Source of the DNA: Chloroflexota bacterium
GTDB lineage: Bacteria > Chloroflexota > Anaerolineae > Caldilineales > Caldilineaceae
Assembly: GCA_003577365.1 (NCBI GenBank)
Contig: QEUY01000050.1
Location: forward strand, 1 to 11,431
DNA length: 11,431 nucleotides
Direction: 5' to 3'
Part shown: in pieces, positions 6,448 through 11,431 of the stretch
Numbering within the stretch: the stretch's first letter is position 1
How the letters are laid out: each line of letters begins with the position of its first letter
The notes under the pieces: generated by a model
Database searches by the model: none
The model's input: only the letters and a program-made list of their open reading frames with translations
Told to the model about the DNA's origin: nothing
Position numbers and translations under genes: made by a program

Positions 6448-7638
6448 CTATTGTCCAACCACCACCTGGCCTTCTTCCAGGCCCGATTCGATCTCGACCC
6501 GGTCAGGCGTTTCGATCCCTACCTTGACATCGACGCGGCGTTGAACGTCGCCGTCTTGGAGCAGGGCGAAGCGTCGCCCGTCGAAGATGCGCAGGGCCTG
6601 CGGCGGCACCCAGAGCACGTTGTCTTTGCGCTCCAGTTCGACGTTGACGCGCACCAAGTCGCCCAGGGCAAAGCCCTCGTCCTGCGCCGATTGGGCAATC
6701 GAGATGCGCGTGGACTTATCCATGTCTTCGACGGTGTTGCCGCGTCCGCCGCTGCCATAGGGGTAGGGTAGCTGGCGGACAGCGCCGTCCAGCGTAACGC
6801 CCGGACGGCTGACCAAGATGATCTTAGCGGGCATGCCTTCGACCAGGTCTTCCATCTGCGTGCTGATCAGGTCGGCGCTGACTTCGAGGTGTTCGACATC
6901 GGCCAGGCTGGCGACCGGCTGGTAGGCGTCGACGGCCTGGCCGGGGGTCAGCGACATCGAGAGCAGTTGGCCGTCGAAGGAAGCAATGATCTGTGATTCG
7001 GCGATCTCGGCGTGCAGTTTGGTCACGGCCAGTTCGGCGCGTGTCACGTCGCTCCGCAGGAGTGGGTCAACACCGGCCTGAAGCTGTTCGAGGGCCAGGC
7101 GGGCCAGCTCGATCTCTTTTTCCTGCACGGCGATCGCAGTCTGGTCGGGCGCGGCCTCGGAGCGCAGCGCCTGCAGCTTTAGCTCGGCGATCTCGATGTT
7201 GGTCTGGGCCACTTCGATGGCATAGGTGTTGTCTTGTTCGGCCTGCTGCAGACGGACGCGGGCGCGCTCCAGCTCCAATTCGGCGGCCTCCAGTTCGCGT
7301 TCCAGCGCGTCGATCTCCAACTCGGCCAAGACCTCGCCTTTGGTCACCATGTCGTTGCGTTTGCGGAAGACGGAGCGGACACGGCCTGAGGCCCGAAAGA
7401 AGAGGTCTTCTTCGAGCACCGGCGAGATGCGACCGCTAAATTCCAATTCGTTGACGATCTCGCCGCGCTGCACCTGATAGGTGGGCTTGGTGGGGACGAT
7501 GGCGGTGGGAATCGGGGTCGGGGTCGGTAGGCCGTCGGTCGAGCGGTCGGTGTTGGCCGCAGGCAGCAGGGCACAGCCGCCCAACAGGGTTGCCAGCAGG
7601 ACACCGCCGATGAGTTGAGCAAGGGGTCGAACGCTCAA
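6448..7638 (-). CDS. HlyD/MacA-type adaptor lipoprotein of ABC exporter, TTG start
   Basis: This 396-residue membrane-anchored adaptor partners the large permease encoded seven bases downstream. The N-terminus is a lipoprotein signal: Arg4, a hydrophobic run, then LLGGC at 18-22 with Cys22 as the lipidated residue. A Thr/Pro linker follows (TPTPIPTAIVPT, about 39-50). The first half of the lipoyl/barrel-sandwich domain is ASGRVRSVFRKRN...GEVLAELE (83-108). A long Glu/Ala/Leu-rich coiled-coil hairpin spans about 110-218, the second lipoyl half is IIASFDGQLLSMSLTPGQAV (217-236), and a beta-barrel and membrane-proximal domain run to the end. I chose TTG at 7638 because GAGGAG lies seven bases upstream and the signal peptide then has normal length. 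The in-frame ATG at 7734 would add 32 residues and has no Shine-Dalgarno sequence. The permease, two ATPases and this adaptor form one unit. Confidence 0.9.
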   Translation of the reverse strand: MSVRPLAQLIGGVLLATLLGGCALLPAANTDRSTDGLPTPTPIPTAIVPTKPTYQVQRGEIVNELEFSGRISPVLEEDLFFRASGRVRSVFRKRNDMVTKGEVLAELEIDALERELEAAELELERARVRLQQAEQDNTYAIEVAQTNIEIAELKLQALRSEAAPDQTAIAVQEKEIELARLALEQLQAGVDPLLRSDVTRAELAVTKLHAEIAESQIIASFDGQLLSMSLTPGQAVDAYQPVASLADVEHLEVSADLISTQMEDLVEGMPAKIILVSRPGVTLDGAVRQLPYPYGSGGRGNTVEDMDKSTRISIAQSAQDEGFALGDLVRVNVELERKDNVLWVPPQALRIFDGRRFALLQDGDVQRRVDVKVGIETPDRVEIESGLEEGQVVVGQ

Positions 7639-7645
7639 TGCACTT

Positions 7646-7651
7646 CTCCTC
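7646..7651 (-). promoter_or_regulatory. Ribosome binding site deciding a TTG start (adaptor lipoprotein)
   Basis: The minus strand reads GAGGAG seven bases before TTG 7638-7636. It supports the short form of the adaptor, whose signal peptide begins directly at this codon. Confidence 0.7.
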
Positions 7652-7666
7652 AAGAACACAGAATGG

Positions 7667-7954
7667 TTAGACTCGGCGCGCCGGCAGCCCGGCAGCGTGG
7701 ATTGGGGGATAGAAGTCTGCTGAATCACGTTCATTGGGATGAAAATCCGTGACGGGGCGTGGGCTGCCTGCCCCGCCGGAGGCGGTTCGTGTGTGCACAG
7801 GGGCTGCGTTGTAGAGGGCTGTCATGCGTTCTGCCCACTCGCGGGCAGGAAAGCCAGGCTCCTTGACAAAGCAAACGACCCAATCGTCAGGCTCGGCGAT
7901 CGGGGCTACCCGCAGCTCGCGGCCCGTATCGATGATGGTGAGCGGTCCCCACAT
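7667..7954 (-). CDS. Small hypothetical ORF, possibly a gene remnant
   Basis: I do not recognise this 95-residue frame. The first 50 residues look protein-like: they begin MWGPLTIIDTGRELRV and include PDDWVVCFVKEPGFPAREWAERMTALYN, with a sensible mix of hydrophobic and charged residues and aromatic positions. The last 45 residues are rich in Pro, Ala, Ser and His and look less constrained. No Shine-Dalgarno sequence precedes the ATG, and the frame is open for 20 further codons upstream without another usual start codon. It lies between the Rieske gene and the adaptor lipoprotein and ends 28 bases before the adaptor's TTG. It could be a real small gene, a fragment of a decayed one, or chance coding in a leader region. 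Confidence 0.35.
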   Translation of the reverse strand: MWGPLTIIDTGRELRVAPIAEPDDWVVCFVKEPGFPAREWAERMTALYNAAPVHTRTASGGAGSPRPVTDFHPNERDSADFYPPIHAAGLPARRV

Positions 7955-8065
7955 GAGCGTTGGACAATCTACTCGGAATTCCGGGCTATGGTTAAGCTTA
8001 CTTACTTTTCCTAATCATGCAAGAATTGGTCACCCTGCCTGCGGCCCTGCACGCCGGAGACGGCG
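7955..8065 (-). other. AT-richer intergenic stretch, possible promoter region of the transporter unit
   Basis: Around 7975-8025 the base composition drops noticeably towards A+T compared with the genes on both sides. On the minus strand a TTGCAT lies at 8022-8017, and 16 bases further on a TAAGCT at 8000-7995. This is a poor match to a sigma-70-like -35/-10 pair. It is the most plausible place for the promoter that drives the small ORF and the four transporter genes, but no box is convincing. Confidence 0.3.
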
Positions 8066-8066
8066 T
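8051..8066 (-). terminator. Hairpin at the Rieske gene stop, candidate terminator without U-tract
   Basis: On the minus strand ACGCCG-TCTC-CGGCGT forms a perfect six-base-pair GC-rich stem with a four-base loop. It begins on the last base of the Rieske TAA stop. No run of T follows, so a classical intrinsic terminator is not shown; it could act with a termination factor or as a 3' stabilising structure. Confidence 0.35.
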
Positions 8067-8491
8067 TACAGCCGCAGCTTGATCAGCCCATCTTCTTCCC
8101 AGACTGCATAGCGGCGCAGGCGGATCTCTTTGAAGGCTAGAGACTGCCCGGTCGGGATGTGGAATTCCATCCCGTGCCAGGGGCAGGTGACGATCTCGCC
8201 GTCGTGGACCCATTCTAGCTGCCAGCCGGTCTCGGCACGACAGGCAAGCGTGCCGGAGACGCGGCCTTGGCAGAGCGGCCCGATCTGGTGCGGGCACAGA
8301 TTGGGGAGGGCGTGATAGGTCCCGGCCACGTTAAAGACGCCGATCTCGCGGCCCGCCACGGCAAAGACGCGGTGGTGGCCGGGCGGCAGCTCTTCGGCGC
8401 GTGCTACTACATACTCGGTATACTCGGCGCGGCCTGTGCGCTCTTCCCGTCCTTCGTTTTCTTGGCGTTTTTGACGTGTCGTGGCAGGCAT
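8066..8491 (-). CDS. Small Rieske [2Fe-2S] protein
   Basis: This protein of about 141 residues is a stand-alone Rieske domain, an electron carrier or ferredoxin-like component in the cytosol. The cluster ligands are seen as CPH at 66-68 (Cys66, His68) and CPWH at 103-106 (Cys103, His106), followed by GMEFHIPTGQ, typical of this fold. The spacing between His68 and Cys103 is 34 residues, longer than the 15-21 of many Rieske ferredoxins. The N-terminal 25 residues are polar and charged (MPATTRQKRQENEGREERTG), with no signal peptide. ATG 8491 has GGGAG six bases upstream. An alternative ATG at 8512 gives seven more residues and overlaps the amidohydrolase stop as ATGA. Either way the gene is translationally close to the amidohydrolase. 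No oxygenase large subunit or reductase is in view, so its redox partner is unknown. Confidence 0.88.
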   Translation of the reverse strand: MPATTRQKRQENEGREERTGRAEYTEYVVARAEELPPGHHRVFAVAGREIGVFNVAGTYHALPNLCPHQIGPLCQGRVSGTLACRAETGWQLEWVHDGEIVTCPWHGMEFHIPTGQSLAFKEIRLRRYAVWEEDGLIKLRL

Positions 8492-8508
8492 GGCAGGCTC
8501 CCGGCTGG

Positions 8509-9651
8509 TCATGGGCGGTTGAGGCGGTTGCCTTGGGCGTCGATCTGGAAGAAGCGCAGGGCGTTTTCGCCCATGATCTTGCGCCGCGCTGCGGGCGAGA
8601 GCGGCAGTTGAAAGACCTTGCGCGGGTGGTCGAAATCGTGGTGAGGCCAGTCCGACGCAAACATGGTCGTCTCCTCGCCGCCGTAAAGCTGGATCAGCTT
8701 GACCAGGTCTGCCGGGTCTTCGGGTTCTTCCACTGGCTGGGTGGCGAAGTAGAACTGGCGGATATAGCGGCTGGGCCGGTGTTCCAGAAAGGGGACTTCG
8801 CGGCGGCGCTCGATATATTCTTTGTCCAGCCGGTTCATGATGAAGGGAACCCAAGAGATGCCCGCCTCGATAAAGGCGATCTTCAGCTTGGGGAAGCGCA
8901 CAGGCACGCCGGTCGTGATCATGTCCACCAGGTTGGCCATGATGGCAAAGGGGTGGGCGACGCTGTGGCGCGCCATTTCGGTGTCAAAGCCTTGAATCTG
9001 CCAGGGAAAGACCGGATGGATCACCGTGACGCTGTGCAGCAGCACAGGCAGACCGGCGTCCTGGGCGGCCTGGTAGATGGGGTCATACTTGCGGTTGCCC
9101 CAGAGCGGGTCCACGCCCGCCAGCCCCAGATAGACGCCGACGATGCCGGGGTCACCGGCATATTTTTCGATCTGGCGTGCGCCGTCCTCCGGGTCTTGGG
9201 GCGGCACGACCAGACAGCCAAGCAGGCCGCGCTCTTGCGAGGTCCATTTGTCGACCAGCCAGGCGTTGTAGGCGCGCGCCAGGGCCGCGGCATACTCTTT
9301 CTGCGGCAGGACGGGCAGCTTGAGCAGATGGTCGGGGAAGAGGATCGCCAGGTCGATCGAGAGCTTGCTCAACTCCTCGCGCATCTGGGCGGCGTGGGTC
9401 ACCATGCGCTTGGAGTCATGGCCGCCGGGGAAGGGCGCGGACAGGCTGCCCGCGCCCGACGAAAAGCCTGGGATGTCGAGGTATCGCTCCGGCACATTGG
9501 ACAGCGCCTCCAGCGACTTGCGCCAAGGCATGTCGCAGTAGGGCGCAAGTTCGCCGGGCGATTCGTGGACATGGACGTCGGCATCCACGACCAGGATGCT
9601 GTCGAGGGTATCTCGCTGGGTGGGCTGGGTGGGGAGCGTTTGGTCGGTCAT
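8509..9651 (-). CDS. Amidohydrolase family 2 protein (ACMSD-like metal-dependent hydrolase/decarboxylase)
   Basis: This 380-residue TIM-barrel enzyme is of the amidohydrolase superfamily, close to aminocarboxymuconate semialdehyde decarboxylase, gamma-resorcylate decarboxylase and related proteins. Near the N-terminus DADVHVHE (23-30) gives the metal-binding His27-x-His29 pair. LPVLLHS (201-207) supplies His206, VAHPF (231-235) a further conserved His233, and FASDWPHHDFD (331-341) the Asp334 that ends the barrel's active site. KLKIAFIEAGISWVP (256-268) and GENALRFF (361-368) are typical of this branch. Members decarboxylate or hydrolyse aromatic or unsaturated carboxylates using one divalent metal; the substrate is unknown. 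The start ATG 9651 lies nine bases after the dehydratase stop, with a weak GGTG upstream. Its end overlaps or almost touches the Rieske start, so the pair is probably co-expressed. Confidence 0.9.
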   Translation of the reverse strand: MTDQTLPTQPTQRDTLDSILVVDADVHVHESPGELAPYCDMPWRKSLEALSNVPERYLDIPGFSSGAGSLSAPFPGGHDSKRMVTHAAQMREELSKLSIDLAILFPDHLLKLPVLPQKEYAAALARAYNAWLVDKWTSQERGLLGCLVVPPQDPEDGARQIEKYAGDPGIVGVYLGLAGVDPLWGNRKYDPIYQAAQDAGLPVLLHSVTVIHPVFPWQIQGFDTEMARHSVAHPFAIMANLVDMITTGVPVRFPKLKIAFIEAGISWVPFIMNRLDKEYIERRREVPFLEHRPSRYIRQFYFATQPVEEPEDPADLVKLIQLYGGEETTMFASDWPHHDFDHPRKVFQLPLSPAARRKIMGENALRFFQIDAQGNRLNRP

Positions 9652-9660
9652 GGGGTTGGG

Positions 9661-10890
9661 TCACCAGTTGGTATAGGAACCGTCACGTTTGCGCAGATGC
9701 GGCGCTTCAGCGAATTTGAACTCCTGGCGGGCGACATAGGCTTCGTCGACGTCCACGCCCAGACCGGAGCCGGTGGGGACGGGGAAGTGCGCGCCTTCCA
9801 GCTTGAGTTGGACGGGAAAGACCGTTTCGTCATAGAAGCCAAGCTGTTCGGTGGGGGAGACGCGCACCTCCAGCCAGGAGAAGTTGGCGACCGCGGCCGC
9901 CAGGTGGACCGTCGCCGCGGTGCAGATGGGGCCAAGCGGGTTGTGCGGCATGAGGTCGATGTAGTGCGCTTCGGCCCAGCCTGCCACCTTCATGGCTTCG
10001 GTGAAGCCGCCCACGTTCGAAATGTCGATGCGGACGAAGTCGGTGATGCCGCGCTCGATGTAGGGGACAAAGGCCCACTTGCTGGAGAACTCTTCGCCGA
10101 TGGCGAAGGGGATATCGACCATGCGGCGCAGCGCCTCGTAGGCTTCGGGCGTCTCATCGCGGATCGGCTCTTCGATAAAGTCGAGCGTGCCGCTGGGCAT
10201 ACGCTGGCAGAAGGAGGCGGTCTCGGCGACGTTGAGCCGGTGGTGATAGTCGATGCCCAGGACAAAATCGCTGCCCAGCTCCTCGCGCACGCGCACCAGG
10301 TCGGCGGCGGTGGGCGCGATCGATTCGCGCGGCTCAAAGGTGGTGTCGCCGCTGCGCGCGCCGCGCTGCGCCTGCTGGGCGGCTACGTTCATCGGCGAGC
10401 CGCTCATGCGCTGCGGGTGGGCCGGCACGGTGCGGATCACATGCCAGCCTTCGGCCAGCAGCAGCTTGACGTCTTCGATCAACTGGTCGCCGTGCGCGCC
10501 GGTGGTGGCGAAACAGGGGACGTAATCACGCTGTTTGCCGCCGAGCAACTGGTAGATGGGGACGTCGAGCGCCTTGCCCACGATGTCGTGCAGGGCGATG
10601 TCGATGGCGGAGATGGCGGCGGTGAGCACGCGCCCGCCCTCAAAGTATTGGCTGCGGTACATCTCCTGCCAGAGCGCGCCGCGCTGCATCGGGTCGCGGC
10701 CCAGGAGGAATTCGCGATAGTGGCGCACGGCCCCGGCCACGGCCAATTCACGGAAGGAGAGACCGGCTTCGCCCCAGCCGTAGATGCCTTCGTCGGTTTC
10801 GATCTTAACCAACAGTTGATTGCGTGAGACCAACAGTTGATTGCGTGAGCCTACCCAGACGGGATAGACCTTGATATCGGTGATCTTCAT
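9661..10890 (-). CDS. Enolase-superfamily acid-sugar dehydratase (mandelate racemase/galactonate dehydratase-like)
   Basis: This 409-residue cytosolic enzyme is of the MR/MLE branch, which abstracts a proton alpha to a carboxylate; many relatives dehydrate acid sugars to 2-keto-3-deoxy sugar acids. The N-terminal capping domain covers about 1-125, with GIYGWGEAG at 35-43. Barrel residues visible are Asp214 and His216 in GIDYHHR, Glu240 in FIEEP, Glu266 in AIGEEF, and His316 in DLMPHNPLGP. These fit the three metal-binding acids plus the general acid/base histidines of the galactonate-dehydratase type. The C-terminal PTGSGLGVDVDE is also characteristic. The SRNQLLV stretch occurs twice in a row (residues 15-28) because of a perfect 21-bp tandem repeat. 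The ATG at 10890 lacks a clear Shine-Dalgarno sequence but begins MKITDIKVYPV, as expected for the family. The gene is first in a unit with the amidohydrolase and Rieske genes. Confidence 0.92.
   Translation of the reverse strand: MKITDIKVYPVWVGSRNQLLVSRNQLLVKIETDEGIYGWGEAGLSFRELAVAGAVRHYREFLLGRDPMQRGALWQEMYRSQYFEGGRVLTAAISAIDIALHDIVGKALDVPIYQLLGGKQRDYVPCFATTGAHGDQLIEDVKLLLAEGWHVIRTVPAHPQRMSGSPMNVAAQQAQRGARSGDTTFEPRESIAPTAADLVRVREELGSDFVLGIDYHHRLNVAETASFCQRMPSGTLDFIEEPIRDETPEAYEALRRMVDIPFAIGEEFSSKWAFVPYIERGITDFVRIDISNVGGFTEAMKVAGWAEAHYIDLMPHNPLGPICTAATVHLAAAVANFSWLEVRVSPTEQLGFYDETVFPVQLKLEGAHFPVPTGSGLGVDVDEAYVARQEFKFAEAPHLRKRDGSYTNW
10808..10849. repeat. Perfect 21-bp tandem duplication inside the dehydratase gene
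   Basis: Two identical 21-base units, 10808-10828 and 10829-10849, stand head to tail (each begins accaacagttg and ends cgtgag). Being a multiple of three, the second copy keeps the frame and adds seven residues to the N-terminal capping domain. This looks like a recent slippage or duplication event. Confidence 0.97.
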
Positions 10891-10988
10891 AGCAATACCG
10901 GCCCCTGAGCTATGTGGTGGATGTAGCGAGACTGGCTGTGCCCAGACTGGAGCGGCTCAGATGATGGAGTCGCGGTGTTGTCCGTCTA

Positions 10989-11014
10989 CACCGGCGGGGA
11001 GAGACCGTCCGGTG
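10989..11014. repeat. Inverted repeat in the leader region of the dehydratase unit
   Basis: CACCGG at 10989-10994 and CCGGTG at 11009-11014 are perfect complements separated by 14 bases. A leader-RNA hairpin is possible, but no T-run follows on either strand, so there is no sign of an intrinsic terminator. Confidence 0.35.
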
Positions 11015-11043
11015 CGCGGCGCAACCACTGCCCGCCGCTCGCG

Positions 11044-11089
11044 GTGATGGCTGTCGTGATGGCTTGTACGGATCGTTGCGGTGACGGCT
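11044..11089. repeat. Three short direct repeats, gtgaYggct
   Basis: Copies at 11044-11052 and 11056-11064 (gtgatggct) and 11081-11089 (gtgacggct) share eight of nine bases. The first and third also share a leading gcg and trailing gt. Spacing is 12 and 25 bases start to start. They may be binding half-sites or simply drift in a non-coding leader. Confidence 0.35.
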
Positions 11090-11109
11090 GTGCCAAGTTC
11101 GGCCCTCAA

Positions 11110-11118
11110 ACTATACCA
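11110..11118 (-). promoter_or_regulatory. Candidate extended -10 promoter element for the dehydratase unit
   Basis: The minus strand reads TGGTATAGT, which is TGn followed by a hexamer one base from TATAAT. No good -35 box lies 16-18 bases upstream. If used, transcription would start near 11100 and leave a leader of about 210 bases before the dehydratase ATG. It lies inside a palindrome, as expected for a repressed promoter. Confidence 0.4.
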
Positions 11119-11129
11119 CAGGTATGACC
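11113..11129. promoter_or_regulatory. Candidate palindromic operator
   Basis: Two overlapping perfect inverted repeats are visible: ATACC-ACA-GGTAT (11113-11125) and GGT-ATG-ACC (11121-11129). GGT-N3-ACC resembles operators of the FadR branch of GntR regulators, which often control sugar-acid catabolism genes. The match overlaps the candidate -10 element. Regulator identity is inference; no regulator gene lies in the window. Confidence 0.4.
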
Positions 11130-11193
11130 ATTTGACCCGAATTGGCGATCGTTTGAAACGCGCTTCCAGGTAGGCGCGCCGCTCGTCGCTGTA

Positions 11194-11431
11194 TCAGCCG
11201 CGCTGCTCGCTCCAGGGCATCGCCATGATCGCGGCCATGCCGTCTTCGTCCAGCTCGATCCCCAGGCCGGGACCGGTGGGCAGGGCGACGCAGCCGTCGT
11301 CCTCCAGCACAAGGGGCTGTTTGAAATAGCCCTTGCCAAACAGCGTGCGTCCATCCTGGCGATAGTCCAGCACTTCGTTGTGTTCCTGCACCAGGAAGTT
11401 GGGCAGGGCGGCGTCGAGCTGGAGCGAGGCG
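11194..11431 (-). CDS. Enolase-superfamily (MR/MLE) enzyme, C-terminal part (5' end cut by window edge)
   Basis: The last 78 residues of a second mandelate racemase/muconate lactonizing type enzyme are present; the start and most of the barrel lie beyond the right edge. Visible are LDAALPNFLVQEHNE (5-19), the usual segment after the last barrel strands, then GYFKQPLVLEDDGCVALPTG (34-53) and GPGLGIELDED (53-63). These are the C-terminal capping-domain motifs of galactonate/mannonate dehydratase-like proteins. The corresponding part of the downstream dehydratase reads PTGSGLGVDVDE, so the two are related but clearly diverged and not a recent duplication. The stop TGA is at 11196-11194. It is probably another acid-sugar dehydratase or racemase, in the same catabolic neighbourhood and possibly under separate control because of the 303-base gap. 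Confidence 0.85.
   Translation of the reverse strand, partial: ASLQLDAALPNFLVQEHNEVLDYRQDGRTLFGKGYFKQPLVLEDDGCVALPTGPGLGIELDEDGMAAIMAMPWSEQRG

Larger units (their letters stand above)
10891..11193. other. Intergenic region between two enolase-superfamily genes
   Basis: I see no coding sequence in these 303 bases. It holds a candidate extended -10 element with an overlapping palindrome near 11110-11129 and three near-copies of gtgaYggct between 11044 and 11089. There is also an inverted repeat of CACCGG and CCGGTG (10989-10994 and 11009-11014, 14-base loop). It presumably contains the 3' end of the upstream transcript and the promoter and leader of the dehydratase unit. Confidence 0.6.

Noticed and set aside
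7639..7734. The longer form of the adaptor lipoprotein starting at ATG 7734
   Set aside because: It lacks a Shine-Dalgarno sequence and would put a polar stretch before the lipoprotein signal; TTG 7638 has a strong site and gives a normal signal peptide.
7976..7999. Adjacent GAATTC and AAGCTT sites suggesting vector or linker sequence
   Set aside because: The bases between and around them show no polylinker or vector sequence and flow into the surrounding genomic DNA; two six-base sites in an AT-richer gap are easily chance.
8401..10827. An 808-codon open frame on the plus strand spanning the dehydratase, amidohydrolase and Rieske genes
   Set aside because: It runs antisense to three genes with clear catalytic motifs on the minus strand. 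Its translation is a Gly/Asp/Val/Arg/His-rich string with no recognisable domain, as expected opposite GC-rich codons that leave few stops.
1..11431. CRISPR array, insertion sequence, integrase, tRNA or phage genes
   Set aside because: No regularly spaced repeats, transposase motifs, terminal inverted repeats or tRNA-like cloverleaf were seen on either strand; the genes are ordinary metabolic and transport genes.

Overview
The window is a GC-rich stretch (by eye about 60-65% G+C) of bacterial chromosome. Every gene I can support lies on the minus strand, so transcription runs right to left. The likely source is a Chloroflexota (Anaerolineae- or Caldilinea-like) bacterium. That is inference from a Thr/Pro 'TPTPIPT' linker after a lipobox, large two-FtsX permeases paired with lipoprotein adaptors, and the mix of acid-sugar and Gfo/Idh/MocA enzymes. 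No rRNA, tRNA or marker gene confirms it.

Layout in the order of transcription (high to low coordinates). (A) 11431-11194: C-terminal end of an enolase-superfamily (mandelate racemase/muconate lactonizing) enzyme, cut by the window edge. (B) 11193-10891: a 303-base gap with a palindromic candidate operator overlapping an extended -10-like element, plus short repeats. (C) 10890-8066: a tight three-gene unit: an enolase-superfamily acid-sugar dehydratase-like enzyme, an ACMSD-type amidohydrolase and a small Rieske [2Fe-2S] protein. The spacers are 9 bases and then an overlap or near-overlap. (D) 8065-7639: a region with one small uncertain ORF and probably the promoter of the next unit. (E) 7638-1510: a four-gene MacAB/YbbAP-like ABC system: a lipoprotein HlyD/MacA-type adaptor, a 982-residue permease with two FtsX halves, and two different ATPases. 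The first ATPase carries a C-terminal extension resembling an AbrB/SpoVT swapped-hairpin domain. (F) 1423-1: two adjacent Gfo/Idh/MocA oxidoreductases, the second cut by the left edge.

The flanking blocks (A, C, F) look like small-molecule catabolism of sugar acids or related carboxylates. The middle block is a membrane extrusion or envelope-remodelling transporter with no visible link to them. The most notable points are the ATPase-AbrB-like fusion, the pairing of one pseudo-dimeric permease with two non-identical ATPases, a perfect in-frame 21-bp tandem duplication near the N-terminus of the dehydratase, and the compact dehydratase-amidohydrolase-Rieske unit with no oxygenase in view. Two genes of the transporter unit use TTG starts, each with a strong Shine-Dalgarno sequence. 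All functional calls rest on motifs read by eye; no database search was possible.
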